A program made the translations under genes and the position numbers. Positions 55,801 through 63,339 of a DNA stretch of 64,000 nucleotides are shown in pieces (the stretch's first letter is position 1; the number at the start of each line of letters is the position of its first letter). Source of the DNA: Sceloporus undulatus. Taxonomy: Eukaryota; Chordata; Lepidosauria; Squamata; Phrynosomatidae. The DNA lies in NCBI RefSeq assembly GCF_019175285.1, contig NC_056523.1, forward strand, positions 295,100,695 through 295,164,694, written 5' to 3'. The notes beneath the pieces are model-generated. The model had not been told where the DNA came from. It searched no databases and saw only the letters and a list, made by a program, of their open reading frames with translations.

Positions 55801-58800
55801 TGAAATCAAACTCTTTACCCAAAAAAGCTCTGAAGCTGAATGTAAAGTTCAAAAGGGGGGAAATTTAATTTAAAGGACAAAAATAAAGAGTTTTCTCCTC
55901 CCCAGCTCTAGACAAAAGATACTTTACAGTTTCAGCAATCTTCCGGATGTCATCTTTCTGGGTCTGATGTTGGTTTGCTCTCCTCACTCAATGGAGCTGG
56001 TGCAGGGTCTTTCAGCTCCTGAATTCCTCTATTCACTTGCTGTAGGTAACTAAAATGGCTAAAACCTGGTAACTGAAATGGCTAACATTGGTACTGGTAA
56101 CTAAATTGGCTAAAGTATTTGGCAACTAAAATGGCTAAAACCTGGTAACTGAAATGGCTAACGTGTAAGAAATGCCCTTTCCGGCTGTCTGGGCCTGTTT
56201 GCCACCAAAAGACAGCTCTCTGCCTGCTCACAGCAAAGACTGCTCCAAAAACTAAAAGCTTCCAGCTACAACAGAGCATGCTGGGAAAGGGCAAACCAAA
56301 CCTGGAAATAATGCAGGGGATCCTACAGCTCCTCCCACAACTAATACAAAGAACTTTTCCTACACTAAACATACTATGGCCTGAACCAATGTGAAAGAAA
56401 ATGCAGCGGGAGATTCAATCAGTCCTGGCAGGACATCACATGACCCTTATGATATACTCACTTTGCATTGCTAGGGAACTTACAGTATAAGGAAGCTATC
56501 AGACATATGATCTTCTGCCTTCAGTGTGAAGTGGAAATAGTTCAGAAAGTGGAGTTTTCCTTCGTATTTCTGGATATAAAGTTTGATGTTAAATTAAGAA
56601 CAGTCTAATAGGATATGTGTGCTAGTGTTTTAGAGCAGGTACCTGCAGCATTTAATAGTAATAGTAATATATTTCATAAGTTGGGATAGCATTGAGATCT
56701 TGATCTATAGAAGAAGTAATATTTCACAACTATTGCTAAAATCAGTTAATGTTTAGTGAAGGATTGAATGCTTAGTGAAGTTTGGTTTACGGTATTCTCT
56801 GATGATTTTCAAGTCTATACAGTGGAATTTCAAATGTGGTGTTATATTGTGTGTTTATATTGATAATTTATCTTGTTTGTAATATATAGGAATTCTACTT
56901 TATTATCAGAATGAATTAGTATTCCATCTCTGTCACTAGAATCCTAAATGGCCTCTTTGACACTTGATATGCTTTTTAATATTCTAGCTGGTTTTCTACC
57001 TGTGGCCATTTCTAGGCCAGAGAGTCTGCCCATGAGGACCAATGTTCTGATATCCTTTTGATTTGATTGTTGGCATGGTTTGTATGAGAGTCAATCTTTG
57101 AGACATTTTGGAAGCTTTTGTTTTTATCAAGGGCCATTGCCTTGCAGTATAGCTGAAAGAGTGGATTAAATAATAGTCATATAAGGTAGACTGTTACCAC
57201 TCCTTCAATTTGATCTGAACCAGGAGGCTTCTTAGAATCCCAAGCCATAAACTAATACAGGTTGAGTCTCCCTTATCCAAAATACTTGGGACTAGAAGTG
57301 GTTTGGATTTTGGAGTTTGGAATATTTGAATATACATAATGAGATATCTTGGCTTTGAGACCCAAGTGTAAACATAAAATTCGTTTATGGTTCATATACA
57401 CCTTACACACATAGCTTGAAAGCAATTTCATAAACAGTACAGTGGTACCTCGGGATACGAATTACCCAGCTTACGAATTTTTCGGGATACGAATAAATCC
57501 CATAGGGATTTATTGTTTCGGGTTACGAACGTTTTTTCGGGTTACGAAAAAACGCCGGCGCTGTTTTAAATGGAGCCGCGGCAGAGCCGCGGCTTTTTTC
57601 CCCATTAGCGCCTATGGCAATTCGGCTTACGAAGGTTTTTCGGGTTACGAAATTAGCCGCGGAACGAATTAATTTCGTAACCCGAGGGAGCACTGTATTT
57701 TTAATATGTTCGTGCATGGAATAACATCTGTGTGCATTAAACCACCAGAAAGCAAAGGTGTCACTATCTCAGCTGCTCATATGGACAATTTTGGATTTTG
57801 GAAGATTTCAGATTTTGGAATTACAGAAAAGGGAGGCTCAACATATAACCAGTACTTAGAAGCAATAAGACAAGCAGAACCAGAGGCTTTCTTTAATGAT
57901 GCAATTTGTACGTGAACACACACTTTAAGGAGGTATGTTGATTTACAAAGATGGAGGGAAAGATGAATAGAAAATACAGAGAACCCATTCAGGAGTTCAG
58001 CAGGAGGAAAATAAAACACTGGAAGCACCATATCAGGGCCGCAACAACCGCATACTGCGGCCCCGATCTGGCCTTTCTGCAGCGCAAAAAGAAGTGGAAA
58101 GATTACCCTAGCCATGGCAGCAGTGGCTTTTAGGTACTCCTTTGGCACAACGCACTTAAACCCTGCACCAACAGAGCACTGTCTGATATAATGAAGGGTG
58201 ATCTAAAAATAGTGCACTGGTTAAATAGAAAATGAAGAGTGAATGGTGATGGCAACATCAAAGAATGCCTTTCATCGGCTAAAGAGATATACAAGGTTCA
58301 GCCCTATGCGAAACTAATGTATTTAGCTAGAATAACTCCTCCCTCTTAACTGGTTAACAGTAATAACAATTATGTTGGGCTTCCTCAAAGAGGAGCTCAG
58401 AAGTTCATTGATGGATGTGTCCAGAGGTGATGAGGGATGGCAGTTCAAAATGTGACACTTCTTTTCAACCATTTAATTTGATCACTAATTTATAGAATCA
58501 TGGAGTTGGAAGATAATAATAATAATACCACAAGGCCCATCCAGTCCAACCTCCAACCCCATTCTTCCATACAGGATCACACCATCAAAGCACTTCCAAC
58601 GGATGGCCATCCAGCCTCTGCTTAAAAACCTCCAAAGAAAGAGACTCTACCATACTCATATGCAGCATATTCCACTGACGAACAGTTCTTACTGTCAGGA
58701 AGTTCTTCCTAGTGTTAAGGGGGAATCTCTTTTCCTGTACTTTGAATCCTTTGCTCCATGTCTAGTCTGTGGAGCAACAGAAAACAATCTTGCTCCTTCT

Positions 58801-60969
58801 TCCAGGTTGACCCGAAAATAACCCAGTGTTAGGATGCTCGGCTCCTTCTCTGCCGGGAAATGCTGGTTATTACCTTTACTGCCTTAAATGACCCAGAATC
58901 AGGTTTCTCACAGTCCCACCATTATCTGTAGGATTCTACCAGTACACCTGAGACCTAAATCTTAGGTCATATTCATTTAGATTAGAACAGTTAGATTAGA
59001 CAATACAAGTGGAAAGACATTCTTGTGGCCCTTCATTGACAGAACTTTCTTCCTGTATCTTTTCACTCTACGTATTCAGGGAAGATACTTTAAAACGTTT
59101 TTGTTCAGAATGGCATCTTATGAGGAAAGCAACTCAGCAGCGTTGCATTTAAATATTTATATAGTCTTGTGGTCCACACATTTTATCATTTGTATTGTGA
59201 GGATATGTAATTGAAGAGCAGGCTATAAATTTATTGGATTTAAAACTGCACTTGTTTTCCTTTTCTTTTAGTGTATCATCCGCTGTGATGAAGACGACAC
59301 TCATCTTGCTTCTGTATACTGCACTGTTTGTGCCACTCACCTATGTGCAGAGTGTTCCCAGCTTACGCATTCTACAAAGACACTAGCAAAACACAGACGT
59401 GTGCCACTGGCTGATAAACCTCATGAGAAAACAATGTGCCCTCAGCACCAGGTGCATGCCATTGAATTTGTGTGCTTGGAAGAAGGTTGTCAAGCCAGTC
59501 CCCTTATGTGTTGTGTCTGCAAAGAATATGGAAAGCACCAGGGTCATAAAGTAGGTTTTCTATGTTCTTTTTTTCCCATTTGTGCTCAGTGCTAATTCAC
59601 AGCTATCTGAAAGGGAATGAATATCTTTCTTCTGTCCTAATTTTAGTATTTACTTGACTACATATTTTGTTATTTTTCCTGCTCTTCATATCAGGCTTCT
59701 TAAGCTGCATGGTACTGAATGGTGACAAGGTGTTCTCCCAATGTGCCAAAAAACAGTATCATATTTGTGCCCATTGTCTACAGCTTTTTCATTATTTCAT
59801 GGAAACCTGCTAGAGACTGTCAGCCAACAGCTTACAGATCAGCATCAATCCACAGACCGCTATTTTGAGTAGCAGTGCTTTAGATTACTACTTTAATAAT
59901 ATTACTGGCTAAAATCAGTGTTGGAAAGTATATGACCTTCCAGATGTAGACTCTGAAAGATCCTCACTGTTCAGTATGCTGACTAGGGCTGTTGTGAGCT
60001 GCAGTTCAGTACCTTCTGGAGGAATGCAGGATTCTCTCACTCTTGGACTAAATGCAGTTGTTGACCCCATCTAGAATAAACTTGTTGAATCAATGGAATT
60101 TATATGATTGTTCATCTACCAAGTTTCCACTGATTCAGTGAGTTTACTTTAGTTGGGATTAATGACTGGGTTTAAGCCTTTAGCTGTATGACCTACCAGG
60201 GCATTGCTTATCTTGAAAGCCATTTTCTTACAATCTCATGATAGGACTGCCAGTCCTGAATTTGGAGTTTGGTTTGTAATAGTATACAAACGTTCTTTTT
60301 CTTTTTAAAAAAAATCTAATGTTTCAGAAGAAACCATTCAATAAATATGTCTGAATTATTTTTTTTTTCAAATATCTGTAAAAAATCAGTGAGCCTGTGT
60401 AATTTCTCATAGTAAATATTTAAAAAAGTAGATTCATTACTTATATTTATATCCTGCCCTTCCACACTAAGCACAGTGGGCCTTTCCCTTATGCGAGGAT
60501 CCATTCCAGACACACATACACCCCACATAAGGGAAATATCGTGTATGCTGGAGCCCCATTGGAAGTAATGGAGATTGTACCGCAGGGCGCGCGCCCCATT
60601 ACTTCTTCCAGGGTGCACGAGGGGTTTTTCTGGTGCAGCGGGAGCACTATATTCAGTCTAGAGAGTAACTCTTTGTACCAAAATGTAACTCTTTTCTGTC
60701 TCATAAATGTGTCCAGGCAGAGAGGTACAAATGACAAAAACTACAGGAAAGGATTTCACACCAATTTTTAAATGCTTTTCCTTTAGCACAGTGTTTTGGA
60801 ACCAGAGGCAAACCAGATCCGTGCTTCCATTTTAGACATGGCTCATTGTATAAGAACTTTCACAGAAGAAATCTCAGATTACTCCCGGAAATTAGTTGGA
60901 ATAGTTCAACAAATAGAAGGAGGAGAACAGATAATTGAAGATGGTGTTGGAATGGCCCATACTGAACAT
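41707..60969 (+). CDS. TRIM23: TRIM23 (ARD1), RING E3 ligase with ARF domain, first five coding exons
   Basis: TRIM23 joins a TRIM E3 ligase to an ARF-family GTPase and acts in antiviral signalling and autophagy. Exons 41707-41802, 44261-44423, 53823-53944, 59272-59550 and 60787-60969 encode the first 281 residues in phase. The RING at about 36-80 has CGVC, CGHTVCHDC and CPFD, where the eighth ligand position is Asp, as I recall in the human protein. B-box 1 (CDEDDTHLASVYC...CAEC) and B-box 2 (CPQHQVHAIEFVC...CCVC) are in exon 4. Exon 5 begins the coiled coil (ILDMAHCIRTFTEEISDYSR). The remaining coiled coil and the ARF domain lie right of the window. The long introns are repeat-rich. Confidence 0.97.
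41905..42010. repeat. palindromic MITE remnant
   Basis: AAGGCTGTGGCATCCTGGAAT pairs with ACTGCAGTTCCCAGGATGCC followed by ACAGCC. Confidence 0.5.
42130..42275. repeat. (TA)n / (CA)n microsatellite
   Basis: Mixed TATATA and ACACATA tracts with a pure TA core at 42188-42217. The overlapping Tyr/Ile-rich frames on the minus strand are chance. Confidence 0.9.
42371..42570 (+). repeat. tRNA-derived SINE with BovB-like tail
   Basis: CCTAGTGTAGTGTTTTGAGCG, CAGGGTTCATGTTTCTGCTC and GTCGCTGTAAGTCGGAAACAAC, then GGCACACAACAAC, make a near full-length copy. Confidence 0.85.
42917..43283. repeat. palindromic MITE, copy 5, split by an L2 tail
   Basis: The left half starts CCAAAACACACTGCAAAATAA and the right half ends CTGCAGTGTGTTTTGG. 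Between about 43015 and 43190 is an L2-type 3' tail (CTGCCGTTTGCCGCCTTGAG, GGGAGAAAGGCAGGATATAAG). Confidence 0.8.
43643..43873. repeat. inverted pair of Penelope-like terminal units
   Basis: The left unit (43643-43778) is the minus form: TCAAAGATATAGCC to TCCTCAGATGCATTTGG. The right unit (43779-43873) is its reverse complement: CTGAAGTCTACAAAAGCTCATG to CTACAAGATCTCTCTACATAC. They meet head to head. Family assignment is tentative. Confidence 0.6.
44261..44423 (+). CDS. TRIM23: TRIM23 exon 2: RING finger
   Basis: The acceptor is GTAACTTTCAG and the donor GTAAAA. It encodes VLECGVCEDVFSLQGDKVPR, LLLCGHTVCHDCLTRLPLHG and RAVRCPFDRQVTEL plus one base of Gly. Confidence 0.97.
44430..46260. other. 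TRIM23 intron 2, left part, nothing recognised
   Basis: AT-rich sequence without clear repeats or conserved frames. Confidence 0.45.
46262..46412 (+). repeat. L2-type LINE fragment with (AAAT)n
   Basis: CTGCTATTTAAAGCCCTACAC then GTTTGGGACTTTGATACTTG resembles the L2 [13 protein letters not shown] region. An AAATA run follows at 46377-46402. Confidence 0.6.
46413..47378. other. TRIM23 intron 2, nothing recognised
   Basis: Includes a (GGCTCT)n run at about 47080-47105 and a short direct repeat of ACAAGATGGATGATGGATA at about 46907-46941. Confidence 0.45.
47381..47882. mobile_element. mariner-like MITE, TIR with GGCGTATAAGAC
   Basis: CTGTATTTTCTGGCGTATAAG and its partner CTTATACGCCGGAAAATACGG lie between TA duplications (47379-47380, 47883-47884). 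Sub-terminal GGTCGTCTTATACGCC and GTTGTCTTATATGCCC repeat the motif. It is 502 bp; the 84-codon frame inside is not a transposase. Confidence 0.85.
48121..48300 (+). repeat. L2-type LINE fragment
   Basis: GAGCCTTCACAGTGGCTCCC then GCAAAGACATTTTTATTTAAAC matches the L2 AFTVAPF...KTFLFKQAF region. Confidence 0.65.
48301..49260. mobile_element. mariner-like MITE (CTATAAGTCGA family), inverted, with a BovB insertion
   Basis: GTCAAAAAATTGACCCCAAAA and GCTTAGCCACAGGTCTATGTAAG are at the left. CCATGGGTCATATCATAGTCC, ACCTGCCCTTGACTTAAACATG and TTATAGTTGAATATAT are at the right. A BovB 3' end (48595-49040) lies between. Confidence 0.65.
48595..49040 (-). mobile_element. BovB (RTE-clade) LINE 3' end, minus
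   Basis: On the minus strand YWRGMLRIPWAAKKTKKWVL and [20 protein letters not shown], then HETLGKAIMLGKVEESRK, match the BovB ORF2 C-terminus. The 133-codon frame is LINE-derived. Confidence 0.88.
49310..49480 (+). repeat. L2/CR1-type LINE 3' tail
   Basis: TTTTGAGCCACCTTGCATCCC then GGGAGAAAGGTGGCATAGAC and AATAAATAAA form a LINE 3' end. Confidence 0.65.
49552..49772. mobile_element. Tigger/mariner-type MITE (CCTTACG family)
   Basis: CACTGGAGCCTTGCCTTACG then GGGGGATCCGTTCTGGACACC opens it after TA. AAACAGGAAGCCGCGTATGG is near the right end. The inner arms CATAAGGCAAATC and ATTCAGTATAATGGGGCTC recur at 63662-63866. Confidence 0.7.
49800..51600. other. TRIM23 intron 2, nothing recognised
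   Basis: Very AT-rich sequence, no repeat or conserved frame seen. Confidence 0.4.
51616..52046 (+). other. (GTTT)n followed by an unassigned long frame
   Basis: GTTT repeats (51616-51636) lead into TTTCTCCCAAGTTGGGACCC, a LINE-tail-like segment in reverse. The frame continues to 52046 (146 codons from 51606). I do not recognise it. A G run at 51951-51961 and the repeat start argue against a host gene. Confidence 0.3.
52703..52935. mobile_element. Tigger-type MITE with an L2-tail insertion
   Basis: CAGTGGGCCCTTATATGTAGG opens it after TA. ATTGGAAAAGCGGTATATAA and (TTA)n at about 52806-52866 are an L2 tail inside. GGATGCTCAAATCTATGGAC continues the MITE. Confidence 0.55.
53305..53633. mobile_element. 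hAT-type MITE, TIR CAGGGGTAGGCAACC (copy 2)
   Basis: The 329-bp element has identical 8-bp duplications TATTATTT at 53297-53304 and 53634-53641. Its interior includes GCGGCCCGCGGGCCGGATGC and the GTCCTCCATTTGAAAATTTTG module. It is inverted relative to the copy at 240-628 and sits 189 bases ahead of TRIM23 exon 3. Confidence 0.92.
53823..53944 (+). CDS. TRIM23: TRIM23 exon 3
   Basis: The acceptor is CTCCCCAAAACAG and the donor GTAGTG. Two bases complete Gly, then DSGVWGLKKNFALLELLERL and QNGLGGQCGTTEEAIGLSGE. Confidence 0.96.
54402..55588. mobile_element. hAT-type element, TIR TAGGGTTGCCAT (copy 2)
   Basis: The ends TAGGGTTGCCAT and ATGGCAACCCTA lie between identical duplications GTTGTAGC (54394-54401, 55589-55596). 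The right third matches the copy at 37232-38397. The middle is a long pyrimidine tract (54836-55320). The Ser-rich frames of 302 and 336 codons and the Lys/Glu/Arg-rich minus frame are products of that tract. Confidence 0.9.
54836..55320 (+). repeat. 480-bp polypyrimidine (CCT/CTT) tract
   Basis: Almost uninterrupted C and T in TCC, TTC and CTT blocks, with very few purines (single G or A at a few sites). Confidence 0.97.
55735..56400 (-). mobile_element. possible LTR-derived fossil with 21-bp tandem repeats
   Basis: Sequence with an LTR-like minus-strand layout, and four to five copies of a 21-bp unit (GGTAACTGAAATGGCTAAC type) at 56045-56163. No coding part was recognised. Boundaries and family are uncertain; it appears old. 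Confidence 0.3.
56401..57255. other. TRIM23 intron 3, nothing recognised
   Basis: AT-rich unique-looking sequence. Confidence 0.4.
57258..57844. mobile_element. Tigger-type MITE resembling a mammalian Tigger/MER element
   Basis: CAGGTTGAGTCTCCCTTATCC opens it after TA. Internal landmarks are CATACATAATGAGATATCTTGG, TCATATACACCTTACACACATAG and CCAGAAAGCAAAGGTGTCAC. The end is GGGAGGCTCAAC. A younger MITE (57440-57695) splits it. Confidence 0.8.
57440..57695. mobile_element. Tigger/mariner-type MITE, TACGAA-rich (copy 2)
   Basis: CAGTGGTACCTCGGGATACG and CGTAACCCGAGGGAGCACTG lie between TA duplications (57438-57439, 57696-57697). The interior has GAGCCGCGGCAGAGCCGCGGC and repeated CGGGTTACGAA. 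It is inverted relative to 22085-22338. Confidence 0.92.
57846..58493. other. TRIM23 intron 3, nothing recognised
   Basis: The ORF-like 57951-58133 segment has no recognisable domain. Confidence 0.4.
58494..58810 (-). mobile_element. CR1 LINE 3' region, minus
   Basis: AGAATCATGGAGTTGGAAGA, CCATCCAGTCCAACCTCC, ACTGTCAGGAAGTTCTTCC and TCTTTTCCTGTACTTTGAATC are CR1 in reverse. An ATA microsatellite interrupts it at 58514-58528. Confidence 0.85.
59034..59120 (+). repeat. L2-like fragment (weak)
   Basis: GATACTTTAAAACGTTTTTG then TTCAGAATGGCATC recalls the L2 LKTFLFRxA region. It is short and diverged. Confidence 0.35.
59272..59550 (+). CDS. TRIM23: TRIM23 exon 4: B-box 1 and B-box 2
   Basis: The acceptor is TTTTCTTTTAG and the donor GTAGGT. 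The 93 codons start CIIRCDEDDTHLASVYCTVC and end VCKEYGKHQGHK. Zinc ligands of both B-boxes are present. Confidence 0.97.
59551..60470. other. TRIM23 intron 4, one MITE remnant
   Basis: At about 59935-60045, GACCTTCCAGATGTAGACTC and GGGCTGTTGTGAGCTGCAG look like a decayed CAGTGGTTCCC-type hAT MITE. Otherwise nothing is recognised. Confidence 0.4.
60473..60648. mobile_element. Tigger/mariner-type MITE (CCTTATGCG family)
   Basis: CAGTGGGCCTTTCCCTTATG then CGAGGATCCATTCCAGACAC opens it; GCAGCGGGAGCACTATA closes it. Confidence 0.65.
60787..60969 (+). CDS. TRIM23: TRIM23 exon 5: start of coiled coil
   Basis: The acceptor is TTTTCCTTTAG and the donor GTAAGC. The 61 codons start HSVLEPEANQIRASILDMAH and end EDGVGMAHTEH. 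Confidence 0.97.
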
Positions 60970-61263
60970 GTAAGCAATCTTGTATTTTTCTCATTCTGTA
61001 AATACTCTTTATTGTAATTGCAGTACATTTTTCACCATTTAAAGCAGTATTATGGCACTACCTTGGTACAACCTTTCTACTGTGGTGAGATTGCATGCTC
61101 CTGTAAGGTAAAGGGCTATACTTAACATTAGTATTGCCACTGAGTGTATCCCAGGTTAGGGAGGATTTTGCAGAGAAATCAAATGAACTGATGCAAAGAG
61201 CTACTGGGCAGCAGGCGGTATGTGTGTGAATATGATCGGGTAACACTGATGCAGGATCTCTGA

Positions 61264-62354
61264 GGCCCCATTCCCACTGGGCAAAAAAAGCAGCTTATAT
61301 TGCTGCGATTCTGACTCGGATTTTTTTCCCGAGTTGTATTCGAATCTGCTCCCTCGTTCCCATTACGAAAGGGGGCAAATGGACTCAGTTTTTTATGACC
61401 CATATTCTCATTTCCATTGAAATTTTCTCCATTGTAATTTGAAGCGGACTTTTTTGCTTCCCATTGCCCTTCCGGAACCTTTTTTCCCCCAAGCAGCTGT
61501 CAATCAAGTGCCTAAGCACTTGATGTCACAGCCAATCAATCGCTTAGGCGCTTTTCCCCTCTGGGAAAGGGAAAAGGGAGCCTCTATCCCTCCAAGTTCC
61601 TTTGCCTCCCCAGCTCTCCTGTGTCTTCCCAGACTCCCTCTGGGAAAGGGAAAAGGGAGCCTCCATCCCCCCAAGTTCCTTTGCCTCCCCCATTGCTCCC
61701 TGGGCTGTTTGAGAGGGCGATCGAGCAGTCATGTAAAAAAAAAGAAAAAATAATAGTTAAAAATGGTGTTCAATGGGTCTCCTCACACGTCGATCTACGC
61801 ATGTGGAGGTTGCGGGGTGGAGCATAATGTGTTTACTGTATTTGGAGGTCAGTGTAGCAATTTGCTATCTTTGGACACTTGACAGAGCGCCTAAGTGATC
61901 AAAAGCTTAATTTAAAAAAAAATTGTCTACACATGCGATCGCCTTACCCTGCTTCCCGCTCCACTGGGGGATAGGCTATGTGAACGAGAAAAAATGGTGC
62001 CGGTAATGCAGGAAAGAGAATAAGCGGGTGACACCCCCAGGCCAGCCCCTTGAGCACTGCTCCTCCCATCCCCAAGTTCCCGAATCAGATACCCTTGCTG
62101 TTCCCATTCATTTGCCCCTAATTGGACTCAGGAGGCGCAGGAAAAACCTCTAAAAATGTGCACCCTTTTAAAACTGGTTTTTATCCACCACTGATTCGAG
62201 TTTTCCAAGGAAAAAAATCGAATACATGGGGATCAGATCCGAATTCCAGTGGGAACGAAATCGGCGCAATGAGGATCGGATGCAGGCTCAAATGGGAACG
62301 ATACACCCATAATTCGATTCTTGATCCGCGTTATAAGCCAGTGGGAATGGGGCC
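61264..62354. mobile_element. PIF/Harbinger-like MITE, TIR GGCCCCATTCCCACTGG
   Basis: The ends GGCCCCATTCCCACTGG and CCAGTGGGAATGGGGCC lie between TGA duplications (61261-61263, 62355-62357). The interior contains a 50-bp direct duplication (from CTCTGGGAAAGGGAAAAGGG at about 61559 and again at about 61638) and the hairpin TCAAGTGCCTAAGCACTTGA. Superfamily is inferred from the 3-bp duplication. There is no transposase. Confidence 0.7.
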
Positions 62355-62357
62355 TGA

Positions 62358-62855
62358 GACAGTTGCAGTGACACTTCAGATAACTTTTTTTTAATGCTTC
62401 AAAGAAAGTGGCAATGGTAAACCACTTCTTTTACCTCTAAAATTTTGTGATGATAAAATAGTCCACAATGTAGAAAGACATATTGCTGGAAGATGAACCT
62501 CTGGGTTGGAAATAAAACACTCAAACACCTACTGGGAAAGAGTAGAGAACAAATACAAGTAATGTGTCCAATGACACAATTAGACACAAGCTAATTGTGT
62601 AGATCATGAGATGTAGTTTGCTGTAAAAGAAATGGTTTTGCTGCAACATTTAACATACCAAACAATAACATACACTCAGGATAAGAGGCTGCTGTTAGGT
62701 CATATTGCAAACATATGTTGCCTAATGCAGCTCAACAAAAAGTTTCAAAAGAAAAACTGTGGATCACTTTAAAATAAGTGGGTGTTCCACAACATTTGAT
62801 TGTTCTGATGTATAACCTCCTATACTCTGGACAAGAGGCCACTGTCAGGACACAG
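62358..62855. other. TRIM23 intron 5, nothing recognised
   Basis: I searched here for the next TRIM23 exon (expected VPGTAENARSC) and did not find it. Confidence 0.45.
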
Positions 62856-62862
62856 TATAGAG

Positions 62863-63335
62863 CAGCAGTTCCGAAACTTCGGTCTTCCAGGTATTTTGTA
62901 CTACAGCTCCCAGAATTCCTGACTATTGGCCAAGGTGCCTAAGGCTCTTGTGAGTGGAAGTCCAAAACACATAGAATCATAGAGTTGGAAGAGACCGCAA
63001 GGGCCATCCAGTCCAGCCTCCTGCCATGTAGGAAATCTCAATCAAAGCATACCTAACGGATGGCCATCCAGCTTCTGTTTAAAGACCTCCAGGGAAGGAA
63101 AATCCACCACACTCCATTGAGGGAGTGTGTTCCACTGTCAAAACAGCCTTTACTGTCAGGAAGTTCCTCCTAATGTTGAGGTGGAATCTCTTTTCCTGTA
63201 GCTTGCATCCATTGCTCCGGGTCCTGTTCTCTGGAGTAGCAAAAAACAAGCTAGCTCCCTCCTCAATATGACATCCCTTCAAGTATTTAAACAGGGCTAT
63301 CATATCACCTGGAGGACCAAAGTTTGGGAATCACT
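62863..63335. mobile_element. hAT-type MITE split by a CR1 insertion
   Basis: CAGCAGTTCCGAAACTTCGG opens it; CCAAAGTTTGGGAATCACT closes it. TATAGAG / AATAGAG may be the duplication. CR1 in reverse (62972-63307) sits inside. Confidence 0.7.
62972..63307 (-). mobile_element. CR1 LINE 3' region, minus
   Basis: AGAATCATAGAGTTGGAAGAG, CTTCTGTTTAAAGACCTCCAG, ACTGTCAGGAAGTTCCTCC and CAAGTATTTAAACAGGGCTATC follow CR1 in reverse. Confidence 0.9.
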
Positions 63336-63339
63336 AATA

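Noticed and set aside
57706-57915. 69-codon + frame with a protein-like look
   Set aside because: It is the interior of a Tigger-type MITE.
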